From: Fomitopsis serialis
Lineage: Eukaryota > Basidiomycota > Agaricomycetes > Polyporales > Fomitopsidaceae
Length of the DNA: 64,000 bases
Direction of reading: 5' to 3'
Assembly (NCBI RefSeq): GCF_022376445.1
Contig: NW_025955017.1
Location: forward strand, 62,001 to 126,000
Shown here: positions 22,940 through 34,984 of the stretch, one piece after another
How the letters are laid out: every line of letters begins with the position of its first letter
Position numbering within the stretch: position 1 is the first letter of the stretch
The notes under the pieces: generated by a model
The model's input: only the letters and a program-made list of their open reading frames with translations
Database searches by the model: none
Told to the model about the DNA's origin: nothing
Program-made: the position numbers and the translations under genes

Positions 22940-24280
22940 CGGAGTACCCTGGGCCGCAATGGGCCGACAGTCAGCGCTGTGGGTTTGGGCGCCATGGGTA
23001 AGCAGCCGGACCAGCGATTGCACCGCAGAACATATTCACTCGCTATAGGCATCGGTGCTTTCTACAGCCTGAAAGAGGAACGAGGCGGAGAGTATAAGCG
23101 ACTCTCACTCATGCCGCCAACTACCGTGCTACCTTCTGGGACACTTCAGACGGCTACAGCGCGAGTGAGCAGTGCGACGGTGAATTCCCTGCAGCGGGCC
23201 TACTTATAATACTAATGCATTTCGTAGGCCAGTGATTCATCGGGAGTGGTCCGCACAAACGGGTAGAAAATTCGAAATATTCCTTTCAAGCATGAAATTC
23301 GGCGGCAGGGATCTCCGGCCGGATGCTCCCAACGGCATTGAAGTCCAATAATAAACCCTCTACGTAAAGTTCGAGAGCTCGCTCAGGAACGTGCAGACGA
23401 GCCGCATTACCAGCACCATGTGGATCTCGAAGTACCGATCGAAGGTAGCTTCAAAGCCGAAGCGGCGGTCCATGACGTATTCACATAAGTTAGATGCACA
23501 TTCTGCTCGCCTCGTCCGGGAAACGTTACAACTCTACATCGAGAGCGGCAAGACGAAGTAGATCGGGCTGAGCGAGTGTAGCATTGACTCCGACCACCCC
23601 CAGTGCAGCGTGCCCGGAGTGGACGAGAAGGTCGTCGCACACCAGGTGAATTTCAGCGTCTCCGAACCCGACATCGAATTCTAGCTTCGCCGCAGCTGCC
23701 CGGGAGCGTGGTGTATCAATTGACCACTTGGTCGAGATAGGTGGCCGCCGAGAGCCTGGTCTACCGCTGCAGTAACTTGACTGGCTCGCGCTCCGGATTG
23801 GCTTCTACCTTGCCTTGCACCAGGCCTTATCGACCGGGCGCTACGCAGTACAGATCACCCACAGACTTCGATGGCCGGGACCGTGACGTCTGCGCCTTCG
23901 TACCAAGTAGGTTCTCCCGTGCTTCACCGAGGGAGACTTCTACAAGACAGGAATCTGGCCACGGTGCTCGTCGACGCATTTCGCAGGGTCGCAGCGTGCG
24001 AGGTACGGCGCCACGCCGGGGTAGATGGCACTCGTCTGGATCCCAGTGGTCGAAGTCGAACATCCTGACTTCGTGCCCATTCCAGGCTCGAGCAGCGTCG
24101 CGCGGGTGGAAGGGACCGCCAAGGCAGCGGAGATTGCGCTGGATGCAGAGGACGTGGAAACACTCCGTGCTGCAGAGTCCGCAACTGACGTCCAGGGGAC
24201 GCGCTATTCCCCGTAGTACCTGGCTAGAATGGCCGCAGATAGCATCCCCCTGGCCGAATGGACCATCGAAGGGCGAGCGT
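22940..24280 (+). pseudogene. Decayed aldo-keto reductase, fourth copy
   Basis: Same gene as the three AKR copies at 1.5-6.7 kb, in the same order of exons but broken. Near 22949 it reads LGRNGPTVSAVGLGAMG followed by a donor, then GIGAFYSLKEER. Near 23560 it reads KTK-stop-IGLSECSI, and near 23600 CSVPGVDEKVVAHQVNFS. Near 24060 it reads [18 protein letters not shown] and AAEIALDAEDVETL, then a stop just before YLARMAADSIPLAEW at about 24270. The catalytic segments DTADIYG and YQHR are degraded (for example 23400-23415 PHYQHHVD-like). In-frame stops and missing exons rule out function. It keeps intron-like gaps, so it arose by DNA duplication. It lies 16 kb from the array with housekeeping genes between. 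Confidence 0.88.
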
Positions 24281-24825
24281 GCACGCCAATCTGTACATCA
24301 GTGGAAGCTGTACGACGTCACCGCGATGTCATCCTCCGATATGACGAGGATCACCGAGGGCCGGAAGAGTTAACGTTCAACAACGTTCACGCGCGAGCCG
24401 AGTATTCTCCAGATGCAGCAATGACATACGCTGCACACTAGGATGCGCCTGTACAGCCTACAAGCTACGTACGGTAGGGGACTATGGTACACATTATTAC
24501 AGAGCATGCAGGGTGCCCGGGGATCGTCATTACGAGATGCAGCCAGAGCCCCGAGCAGATAGTGAGGAGTGCAGATGCGATGCGGGAGACCGATGAGAGA
24601 AGGGATGCGAGTGCCGGAGTATTGTACCTGCGATTACCCCAGAATATGCGTGCGATGAAGAACGGAAAGAGTGTTCGGATGAGCAAAGGGACGCGACATG
24701 GATGGTGAGAAACCAAGACAGGACGGAATGAGAGACAACACGAGCCCATGCAACGAAAACACGATTATCATACACTAGAACCAGAACGAAAAATGCGCGA
24801 AGAGGGAAAGTCGACGCCGACGACA
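24281..24825. other. Intergenic, nothing recognised
   Basis: About 545 bases between the AKR pseudogene end and the stop of the DUF1752/DUF3295 gene on the other strand. No feature seen beyond the expected 3' untranslated sequence. Confidence 0.45.
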
Positions 24826-27384
24826 CTACCATCCTGCGTAGTGGTAGTCGTCCGCCCAACTCCGATTACGCGCGACGGCGCGCTGCTTGTGTTCATCCTT
24901 AGTCTCGTCCTCATCCCCACTCTTGCTTCCCGAGCCATTATTCCTCGGCTGGTCGTGGACGGCGGTGAGCGGGCGGAGGCCATTGCCGAGGAGACCATTG
25001 CGCCTGGGACCCATCATACTAGTCCTGCTTACCTGCCGTTCCCACAGCAAATTCCGACGCAGGCTCTCTGACAGTTCCGTCGAGAGCATCTGTCTGCGCG
25101 TCGTCCTCGGCGTCATGGGTGGCGCAGGCGCGGGCAAGTTATAAGGATGACCAAGAGGGATAGGTGCCGTCGCGATGCTAGGGATCTGAGGGCGGACGGA
25201 CTGCGACGGCGGCGGCCCACGATCCGAATGTCGTCGCCGACTCGAATCCGCTAACGCAGCAAGCTTCTGTTGTGCCAAGCTGTGCGAGACCTGGAGACCA
25301 TTGTCTGTCTCGCTATCCGTGTCCTCGTCCATCTCCGCGCTCTGCGGCTGCGGGCGGCCCTTCTGATGCGCAGTGTCCTTCGCCTTCACCGTGCTCGTAC
25401 GCGCGCCGCCCGTCAACGGCGTCTGGCCACGACCGTCGCCGCCTGCGGGAGCGCGCCGAGCTCTTGCTTGTCTGCAGCGGGGGCGCCGCGCCCTGGCGCG
25501 CGAACTGGGTCATGTCCTGCGAAGAGAAGCCGCGGTAGGGTGGTTCGGCGGGAAGATGTTCGGGTCGGGTTCATCAGTGCGAGAGCAGGCCGGACTGGGT
25601 CCGCGGCAGATTCGTGTACGACCGCCGCGGCACCTTCGCGAACATGTCCCGCTGCCGCTGCGCTCCTCCGCTGCCTGCCTCAGCCGAGTCTCCTCACTCG
25701 TACGCGCCTTGCGCTGACGCTCCCGTTCGGACGCACTGTTCTCTGACGCCCACTCCGAGTCGTCTTCCGAGTCCGTCGTCTCATAGTCCGATGACTCTGT
25801 GACGACAATCCCGCGCCGCGGTGGCGCGGCAGCAACGGCGGGAGCCTTCGAGCTCTCGGGGTGGCGAGACTTGGGAGCAGGGGCGGGCTCTTCCTTGCAC
25901 TTCGACGAACTGACCTGGAGCCGTTCGACGAGACCGAACCTATATTGAACGTCGTTTTCTTCGCCTCGCCGCCGTTCGCCGCTTTCCGCGCGCCGGCCGC
26001 GCGGGTTTGCACGTGCGTCTGCATCTGCGCGCGGTGAGGCGCCATCGGGCGCGCAGGTGCATGGCGGACCGGTTCCTTGCTCTTGCGCGCGTGGGCGCGC
26101 ATCGTCGCGCGCTTCACGCCCGGCCCGCGTCCACTCCCACCCCCGCCGCCACCCCCGCATCCATCCGAACGTACCTGGCTGAGCTGGCTCGACGTCGCAC
26201 TACTCGGACTCCTCCCGATGAGCTCGTCGCTGCGCGCATCCGTCTTGTGCGAGAGGCACGCGGAGATGCTGCTATGGCTGCCGGGCGAGTCTTGCTCCGG
26301 CGACGCGGCGCCCTGGAGGAAGAACAGTCTGTCGGACGGCTTCAGCGTCTCGTCGTTCCGTTCCTTCTGCTTCTGCTGCTGAGCGGGGAGGTCATGTGAT
26401 GCGGGCGCGGGGGGTTGTGGGACAGCAGGCGCCTTCCGGGGAATGACAGGCTGTTGGACAGGAGGGATGGCAGATGACTGGTGAACGATCAAGGTCCGTG
26501 TGGGAGGCGGAGGAAGTAGGTGAGTCGGAGCTTGCGCCGGAGATGGGAGTGCGGGTGTTGTGCGAGGGGGCATCTGCGGGGTTGCGGGTGGTGTCGGATG
26601 CGGCGTCGGGTTGACCACGATAACCTTAGGGAAAGCGGGCGTCGCGGAGGGGGGCGTGCTGGGAGTTTGGACAGAAACGACAGGTCGTGAGGGCACGCGG
26701 GGGGAGGTCTCCGATAGTAGCGCGGCCCGCGGGTGAACAGCGGGCTTGGCCGCCTGTCTCCTCTCGCTCGGAACGAGGTCGAGCTTCCCGGGCAGGATGT
26801 CGATGATCAGGCGGCCGATATGAACGACCTGTTGCGTTGGGCGGTGTGCTGGGACACTGGCGCTGCTCAGGCGGCGATTTGTGGTCAGTACGTCCAGTCT
26901 GGACATATCACCGTGCCACGAGTGTGCCTGGATGTCGGGAACAGGTTGGAGCATGGATTGCGGAGACAGCGCTGGGTGAGCGGTCGAGGTCAGCGCCTGG
27001 TGTGTCCGAGGACGGAGGTTACATACCACGCTCATGAGCCTTCTCGTCGTCCTCTGATATGGGTGTGATAGGAGTTGGACTCCGCTGTTTCTCAGAGAAG
27101 GGCGGGGATAGGCTGCCTGGCGAGGTAAAGGTCTGCTGTGCAGCGATTTCGCGGTACCAGAGACGCCAGGAGATGTTTTCGAGCCGCCGGCCGTCCTTGA
27201 GGGACTCTTTGCACTTTGTGAACACTGCGTGCAGCACATGAGCTTTGTGGACGGGTGAACAAAGGCGACGACACTCACGAGCCCAGAGTCCAGAGAGGGC
27301 GTCCTCGCCTTCAAGCTCCCGGACGGCGTCGGCGGCGACCGAGAGGACGGGTGAGGGGAGTTGCGAGATCATCGCGGTGCGCAA
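24826..27384 (-). CDS. GATA-like-domain regulator (DUF1752 plus DUF3295), frame-broken
   Basis: Nuclear regulator of the fungal family that pairs an N-terminal AreA-type GATA-like domain with a C-terminal DUF3295. Exon 1 (to about 27037) carries LWARECRRLCSPVHK, FTKCKESLKDGRRLENISWR and LWYRE, the DUF1752 core. Exon 2 is a long Pro/Ser-rich linker. DUF3295 shows KKTTFNIGSVSSNGS, IVVTESSDYETTDSEDDSEW, the Arg/Glu helix EETRLRQAAEER, RRQMLSTELSESLRRNLLWE and the ending SWADDYHYAGW. Between 25.45 and 25.92 kb the frame slips about five times. At three of these sites one lost G or C beside a short run would restore the match (25911-25920, 25651-25665, 25531-25545). The domain order is as in the family; the broken middle is either consensus error or decay. 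Start taken at Met 27384 with another in-frame Met four codons on. Confidence 0.72.
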
Positions 27385-30300
27385 ATAGAGCGCGACTAAA
27401 AGTACAGGTATGGTGAAGGAAAGAGGAAGAAAGGGCAGCAGACGGCTGCGGTGGGGCTCGATACGAGAGGGCCGTGGAAAGTTGAATGAAGTTCGTCCGG
27501 GCGGCGGCGGGCGTGGCTGAGTGCGGCAGGGGGTAAGCCGATGAGCCTGCTGCCGCGGGGTACGCGATTAGGCGACAAGGACGGTCAGGCACGGGGGGCC
27601 GCTGGAGGGGCTGGGCCGCGGGGGGGTGCGCGGGGCGGCGGGGGTGATGGGAGGGGCGATGCGGGCGAGATGGAGGAGAGGACGGCGTCGAGGGAGCTCG
27701 GGCGGGCGTGAAACCTGCTCGTCGCCGACATTTCAGGCCCCCTCCTGCCACGGCCCGGCTTCCGCAACAGGCGAACGCCCACAATCACGCTCCCCGTCGC
27801 CCGTTGCCGTGTCACGCTGCTTCCCCTTCCGGCCACTCATCTCGGCCGCTCGGCGCGCGCCTCCCCCGACGGACCCTGCTCGCTGAGGCGCGGGCTGAGG
27901 CCGGGTCATGTGGCCGTCCCCGCATTCCCCTCCGCTGCGTCCTGCCACGCCGCTCCCCATGACCAGCCTCGCGCCCCGCCTCGATGCCTCCTTCTCCTCC
28001 TCATCTCCATGCCGCCCCGCCTTCCAACAAGCACAGCATGAACACTTCGCCGCCATCTCCGTCCGCGACACCGCGCCACAACCACTGACCTGCACCTGAC
28101 TGCGTCTGTACGGCACCCGGCGCACTAAGGCATGCTCCTGGAGTATTGCCATTCAATCACCCCGGGGCCGTGCTGCAACCATCGTCCGCGTATGCGCTCG
28201 CGAATGAATTGCATCACGACGACCCTCGTTGCCAATCCCCGCGAACGTGAGCGCCGCATTCAGCCCGTTCCCCGCATCCGCCCGGAGGCTGCGTTTCACT
28301 TTCAATCTTGTTCGCCGTCCGCGCGCTCGCCCCTTGCCGTGACATCGAGCTTCGTGGCGGGTAGCGCGACCCTGGCGCTCTCCCAGTGCTGCTTACATAC
28401 AGACATACTTACTCGGCGGACGCCAGAGCTTCCTTGAACTTCGCGCGTGCTATCAATCGAGTAAAGAAACCAGCAATCCGTGTTCCCTTACACGCAAGCT
28501 CACCCGCCTGCCAAATGCGCAAGCCTCCGCTCCCATGGCGTGCTGCACCACGATAGCGGCTGTGGCCTCTGTCGTTCTGCGACTTATCTGTACGTACGAG
28601 GCCGACCGTGCGTCGTTCGCTAAGCCTGAGGGCTCGGGGTTGCAGAGGAAAGAAGACACGTTGAGAGCCTTGAGGCGTACGGAGAAAACGTTCAGCAGGG
28701 AGCAAGGTACCGCTAGGGGTGCAAAGTTACCGCAGGCTAGGTCCTACATCCTACTTTCGGCCAGCACTACTTGTGAGTGATGCGTCTGTGCGTCGTGTTC
28801 TATGCTGTAGGTATGTAGCTATCTGCCTCAAGGTCTACTATCTTTACGATATGTCTTTCGGCGGGCCGACTGTCAGTAAGACCTCTGTCGCATCCGCCAC
28901 AGGCCGCAAGTCGCGGCTACCAACAGGTTTGGCATGATCCGCAACGCGAGTCTGTCCAGTTCCAGTGCGAGCGTCGATGACCCACGCCTCCTCCGCCTCT
29001 CCCGCCGATCCGCAATCCAGCATCGCACGACGCAATCTCACAAGTCGCCAACAGTGAATCTGATCGCCGAGATCCCTACCCACCCCATACGCACCCGGGC
29101 CCGCTGTTCCAGGCCAGGCCCGCACGCGTCCGAGAGAATCCGAGTCGCTCCTGCAGGCAGCAGTTCTCCATCAGTTCCACTGGTACTTCAAGGCCACCCG
29201 CCGGCACGCAGCACGCTAGCCTTCTCCGACCAAGCCGCACTCTCGCTTTTGCCGGTCTATTTCTGTGGCCATGTTTCCCCCGTTCAGACCGCACCCCTTG
29301 CGGAGGCCAGGGCACTCGCAAAAATAGTGACAGTACGGGTAATACTACCGTAGGTACTAAGCACCCTGACGGTAGCGTGGCTGGCCGCGGGCGCATTGGC
29401 GATGCCATTCGCGACACAGGCGCACCGTTCCTGTCCGAGTCAGAGCCGTGTTCACTGCCATACAGCTAAGTTACTGCAGCACTGAAACCCAAGCAGTGCA
29501 ATCAGTGCGCTGGGCGGCAACACTGACAACCGGGACGACGTCGCTTGTGCGCGCATGCGCGCGTGGCCGTTCGAACGCGAAGCGTTGAATTCGAAGACGA
29601 GGGCGCAGGCGAAGGCGCACACGCTGTCTCTGCGGATCAGACTTACGGCACTGGCGCTGGCGGGCCACAAGCGCAGGCCCATAGGCGAAGGTGGACGCGT
29701 GCGCGCACGGCCCGCGGTCGTTGATTTTTTTGTTGACGCGGACGATTTGACACAGTGGACGGGACTTGCATGTAGGCATCCCCAATAATTACGAGGTTGC
29801 CGACATTATTCGACATGCAATCCCTGCGCATGTCACATCTTGACATGGGCACAGTCAAGGCACAGTATCATTGCGCGAGACCCACCGGTCCCAGAGTCTG
29901 AGTCCCTCGCTCAAAGGGCGGCCCATCAGCTGCACAGGTACGTGGCTCGCTGAACGGATCGGTAACGTTGACGATACAGACCCGGTGCGGCCGCTGCGAT
30001 CACGTCCTCCGAGGATGTTGCGCTGCCGCCCCTCAGGCCTCAGGCAGGCTAGGCGATGCGTCCGGGGCGTGGTCTCCTCCGGTACGTGAACTGCACGGCG
30101 AGGCGTCTGGGCATTCCACGCTCATACTCGGCGGTACAGCATGAGTATCTGGTGAAGCGTGCAGCGCGCAGTGCTGAAGAGGAACACGAGTATAACGCCG
30201 TCCGTGACCGGGCCACTCCTTGCCCCCGCCCGTTGCGTGCTATTGCGGACTTGCGACATGGGAAGCCCATTGGCAACCTGGCGCACAACAGCCTCCGTCC

Positions 30301-32652
30301 GATTCGCCCTTCACGCAGACTTCTCCAGGGACCACTATGCAGAATAGGTAAGCGCCACTAGAGGACTAGGATACCGGCAGGGCGTCTTAGCACTGGCACT
30401 GGCAGGCCGGGAGTGAGAAGCTTGAAGCTTAAACCAGCTCGTCGGTCATTCCAGCGGAGTAGGTACTGAACTTCTCTGAATCAGCAGGGCCTGTCATGGA
30501 CTATACTGCCCCCAGGTCGAGGTTGATTGACGCGGCTGGTCGCGGGCTGAGTGCATCTTTATGGCACGCTCGCGACATTCAAGTCCTGGCGGCTGAAGGA
30601 TGCGGGCCTTCGAGCTTCCCTGCACGTCGACCGCTAGCATACGCAATATGCACGAATGGCGAAGTGCGCATATGAGGTGCGGCTGTACCGCGCTGGCCTT
30701 CTCATCCTCGGACCCTCGAACTCCCGCGCCTTCGCACCCTCGAATTCTCAAGACCTGCATCCGCCGAGCTAGCTGCACAAGTCTAATCCCGACTACCTCC
30801 TTCTCCTTCTCCGCCCGGCGCGCCTTCGAGTTCTCAACGACGCCACCGTGACCTAGGACACCTCGCGCTGCGATTATTACCGTACCTCCGCATCCCTCAG
30901 CCTGAGCCCGTGCGAACGCGAGTCCGAGTCGACTCGATGGACGAGCGCAATACCGCGCAGACACCCCGCGAATCGCGAATCCCGCTACTGGATGCCACTC
31001 AGAACTCACGCGCACGATCAAGGTGCACGATCAAGGTACACCAGTCAATTGCAGTAAGACCAATATTGTCGTACTCCTGCCAATGGGCCTAGACTATCGC
31101 CACGGGGCAAGTTGAAGCTCCCGTGCAAGGGAGACTCACAGCGAGGCTATCACGGTGGCACATACTACAGTACATACAGCTTGGCCATGCCCACGTCCTA
31201 CATACCTACAGTACAGGCAGGCCTGTCCCTATAGCCAGAAGCCAGACGCCACAAGGCTGCTCACCTACATCCCTGCGTGCCACCGACGTCCCGATCCGGA
31301 AACGACGCTGCAACGCGCGCGTGCGAGGCGCAGAGAGAAGACCGACCCGTGTAATCAGCTCCTACGGGACCGGGCGAGCGTACAATCGCGAAGAGGAGGA
31401 GCCACGACCGAAGCTCCCCAGGCCTGTCTGATACAGTGCCACGACAGTTCAAACCTCCCCCGAAGGCATACACATGTACCGATCGCTCGACTGCATGCAC
31501 ACTGGCACACGCGCCACACCCACCCGCCTCGGAGCCCGAGCCCTCCCGCACGTCCAAGTGGCGCGCGCAGGCCTTCTAGCACAGAGTACGTACGGCACCG
31601 ACGCAGCAGACACGATCCCCCTTCCATCGTAACGACACCGCGCGAGCTTCTTCCCAGGCCGGTACAGTAGGTAAGGTAAGCAGGGTCCATTAGAATACAC
31701 GTCGACCGGTGTCAGCCAGGTTCCATACCAAGCACTCCGCTGCCGTACGCGTACAGTCGTCATTAATCTAGGCAGGAGCTCTACTCCACACGAAGCACGT
31801 CTATGCACACTCTACAGTACACACTAATATGATACAACAATAACATTACACCTACGCGGGCGCGTACCTCGAGGATGATACGTTTTGGGACACAAAGGGA
31901 ACTGACCAAGTAGGCAGTCCAAGCTCCATAAATGGTCTAACAACACCGCCGAAGCCGCGGAGCTCTGTGTACGTCCTGCGGCACGATAATTCGCACACGG
32001 CTCGCAGCGCCCGCCCGAACGGGCAAGCCACCAGCTGCACGCTGCACCTGCCTGCATGACCCGCCCAGTGGCGCGGAAACGGCGACGGCGACGTTACGAC
32101 ATACGACGCCAATGCTCCGCCGTCGCCACCACGGCGCCACTGCCAGAGGCCGTCGCGTAGCGCGCGCGGCACGCCGAAACAGGCACCGCAGCTTCCATAC
32201 CTGCCCGCGCCTGGCGACGAGGAGCCGCCGCCACGACGCATGCGGGTGCACGCATGGAAGGATCCCGTCAAGAGGCACGCTGCACGGACACGGGCATGGA
32301 CGTCTGGCATGCGGCTGGAGTTTTGGGTTACGCCACGCGCGAAGGTGGCGACCGGAGATGGAGCGGAGGATCGTCGGCTCGGAATGGGGGACCCTGGAGG
32401 GCACTATAGGTGGTTGAGGCGGTTTAGAGTACAGGGATGTACAGCAGCTTGAGCTGGGGTATATGGGTGGGTCGGCCGGAGGGATATCGATGAGGTACTT
32501 TTGGTGGGAGACGCGCGTAGCGTTCGTCGGAGAAGCGAAGGGACGGGCGACCTATTGCATCACGGCATGAGCGCTCTCGACATCCATGTCCACTCGCTGC
32601 GAACACGCACAATGGTCTCGGGCGCAAGCGCGACGAGAGTGCGCGACTACGG
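27385..32652. other. 5.3 kb gene-poor stretch
   Basis: No coding segment that I can support. Open frames here are short, GC-driven and mutually overlapping. The right part (31.1-32.5 kb) has scattered CTACAGTA/GTACAG motifs, for example near 31164, 31210, 31660 and 31810. 28.0-28.4 kb is pyrimidine-rich and may be promoter or 5' untranslated sequence of the DUF1752/DUF3295 gene. The length is unusual in an otherwise compact window. It could hold long leaders of the two regulator genes on either side or non-coding RNA; nothing proves either. Confidence 0.4.
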
Positions 32653-33718
32653 TCAATGCGCGTTGCCCGCCGGCGGGGGGTCCTGTGCCGGCTCGGGCTG
32701 GGTCACGATCGTGCACGTTCCCTTCTCGAGGTGATACTTGAGCCCGTTGGGGTTGAGGTACGCCTGTTCGCACGTCCGTCAGCTAAGCCCTCCGACATGC
32801 ACGGCGCATCGTGCCGGCACAATGAGATTCACCAACCTTAGAGCAGCCCGGTCGCTACGTTGCCACCGGAACACGAGAAGCGGGACGGGGGCGTCAGCGA
32901 TCGGGGCGAGGGAGGGCAGGCGAGCAGAAGGGACTCACGGGACACTTGTACGCCTTCTCGCGCTCGCGCGAGCGCCGCTTCTTCTGCGTCTCGGCGTGTG
33001 GCACGGGCTGGATGTTGGGATGGGGGCCCGTGCCCAGGAGCTGAGCCTTGGCCTTGGACGCCCTGTGCTTTGCGGGCGCCGGTGCGGACTTGGGATGCGC
33101 AGGGCGCTGATCTTTGTGGCGTCCGATCGCGGCATCGCGCGGCGTGAGGACGTCTGGGGGGAGCGGCGGGTGGACGGTGAGGAGGGAGGGCGGGAGGCAC
33201 ATGGGCTCGCTGGGATTTGGCGAGGGGAGCGTGGAGCTGGAGGAGGCGGAGTCGGAGGTGCCGTCGGAGAAGTCGTGCTCGAGGCCGTCTAGGGTGGGGT
33301 ACAAGTGGCCGTGGGTGGTGGACGCGAAGGGGGAGGACGCGCCGAAGAGGGAGCTGGGCTCTGCGGGGGGGTCGGGCTGCGGGTAGCTGAGGATGAGGGG
33401 CGAACATGTCGGGCGGCCGTCCTGGCCGAGGACGAGGACGTGGTGTTCCTCAAAGTGGTCGACGAGGGCGTGGAGGTCGGGGAGGGACAGCCCGCAACAC
33501 GCGTAGTCGCAGCACTGGGAACGAACGTGAGCTATGTAGGTAGGTAAGGACGCGACATGCAGACGCACGATGTCGTGTTGGGTAGGGTCGGAGGGCGGCG
33601 GTGGCGTAGCGGCGGAGGGCTCGTCGAGGGACGAGAAGCTGTAGGGGGGTGAGTGAGCGGAGACGGAGGAGGGAAAGACGACGCACTCGAAGATGTCGTT
33701 CCAGGTGAGCTGGGCCAT
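32653..33718 (-). CDS. SFP1-like split zinc-finger transcription factor with microexon
   Basis: Nuclear factor with two separated zinc fingers, as in fungal SFP1-type regulators of ribosome biogenesis and growth. It starts MAQLTWNDIFECVVFPSS. Finger 1 is CCDYACCGLSLPDLHALVDH followed by FEEHH. A Ser/Pro-rich region includes PPDVLTPRDAAIGRHKDQRP, then EREKAYKCP. The first intron (donor GTGAGT) leads to an 18-nt exon at 32837-32854 encoding RPGCSK. The last exon gives AYLNPNGLKYHLEKGTC and the end QDPPPAGNAH, TGA at 32653-32655. Only with the microexon is finger 2 complete (C-P-R-P-G-C-x12-H-x5-C). A longer in-frame start exists at 33871, but its extra residues are low-complexity. Gene-poor DNA lies 3' of it. 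Confidence 0.82.
32837..32854 (-). other. 18-nt microexon of the SFP1-like gene
   Basis: Minus-strand CGACCGGGCTGCTCTAAG, flanked by acceptor ...ACGTAG and donor GTTGGT. It supplies the second zinc-binding Cys and the Ser-Lys before the AYLNPNG block, in phase on both sides. Confidence 0.7.
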
Positions 33719-34450
33719 GTGGGGGGAGTGTGACGGGTGAAGGGGCGGGGGCGAGCGCGCGGCGGGCGGGGGCATCGCGTGTGATATACGAGGGAGGACG
33801 GCGCGCCTAGAACGCGTCCTCGACGCAGATTTCTCGGGCGCCCACGCGCGAATGAAAGAAGGCAAGCACACGGACGCCTCGCTCTCCGCGTGTGTCCTCG
33901 GCCGCGTCTTCGGCTTCGCTGGTGCGTGCGGGCGGGGACAGCGGATGGGCAGAACGGGCGGCGGACGGCGATCGGGGTGACAGCGGGCGAGCGAGGTGGC
34001 GACGGAGACAGCGATCAGCGACGGCGAGTCCAGGCGGGCTGCCAGTGGCCCCGTATATGTACGTCGGCTGTCCCTGGGCCGCCTCGTGGAGTGGGTGCAT
34101 ATGGTCGTCGCCCATCAGTCTCAGAATTGGTTCGGAATCGCTCACCGCCACCACGGCCCACGGCCCAGCCGCCCATGACGAGCCCTTGCCTCTCCTCGCC
34201 GCATCTCCAACACCCCCCGCCGCTGCCTCCCCACGGCCGCCACCAGCGGACGCCCACTGCCAGCCCCAGTCTGCCGACGCGTTTCACCTCTCCTCCTGGC
34301 GCAACGGCATCCCCCTGGCCGTGATGGGCCCCGCGCTGTTGGCACGTAAAAGCACGTAACGTTCAGGTAACGTTCCTCCTGGCGGCTCTTCTGCCAGCAA
34401 GCGCACTTGCCGTTGCGCTCTTCCACCGAACCTTCCACGCTCGCGATGCG
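33719..34450. other. Upstream region of the SFP1-like gene
   Basis: About 730 bases, GC-rich, without a supported gene. It is expected to contain promoter and leader of the zinc-finger gene. Confidence 0.45.
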
Positions 34451-34738
34451 TTAGAGTTGGAGTGCCCAGGCATGCTCGGAGTCGGATATGGCAGCGTATG
34501 ATTGCATCCTATCAACCGATGATGTCGACGCTGTCGGAAGGATTGATTCCCCCGAAGCGGGATCGATTCGAGGAGCTCGCGCCAAGAACGCGATCAGGTG
34601 ATCCATCTCAGATCGCATCTCTACCAGACGACGCGATCCCTTGAACGACCGGAGCAGCAGCGTCGTGCCAAATGCATATGTGCGGGCATCGCTCAGCCCG
34701 TCAAGCAGCAGGAGCTCGCGGAATTGGATCAATGACAT
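34451..34738 (-). CDS. Hypothetical 95-residue protein
   Basis: One open frame, start MSLIQFRELLLLDGLSD, with FGTTLLLRSFKGSRRLVEM, DHLIAFLARAPRIDPASG and the end ISDSEHAWALQL. Composition is protein-like (Leu/Arg/Glu helices rather than GC-driven low complexity) but I recognise no family. It sits just 3' of a Zn2Cys6-factor relic on the same strand and might be part of the same dead gene neighbourhood or an exon of a longer gene. No splice partner identified. Confidence 0.3.
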   Translation of the reverse strand: MSLIQFRELLLLDGLSDARTYAFGTTLLLRSFKGSRRLVEMRSEMDHLIAFLARAPRIDPASGESILPTASTSSVDRMQSYAAISDSEHAWALQL

Positions 34739-34984
34739 TCGAGTACATCAACAGATTGCTTCCAACGACCGAGACATTGTTCCTGATGGTGCAGACTAGT
34801 GATAGTAAGTACTGTCCTCCCTAGATCACACGTCCATCACACTGCATTCAATCAAACTGTCTTAGATGACCAAGAATGAAAGCAGAGCACAACTAGACTA
34901 CTCAAACATCCTCCGGGCCGACTGATTCGGGAAAGGCGAAGGACGGAGGTGGGGACGGCCTAGAATGGCACGAGTGTTCAAGCT

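Noticed and set aside
24826..26160. Several long overlapping open frames on both strands in 24.8-28 kb
   Set aside because: They arise from high GC content over the DUF1752/DUF3295 gene; only the minus-strand frames carrying the family motifs are kept.
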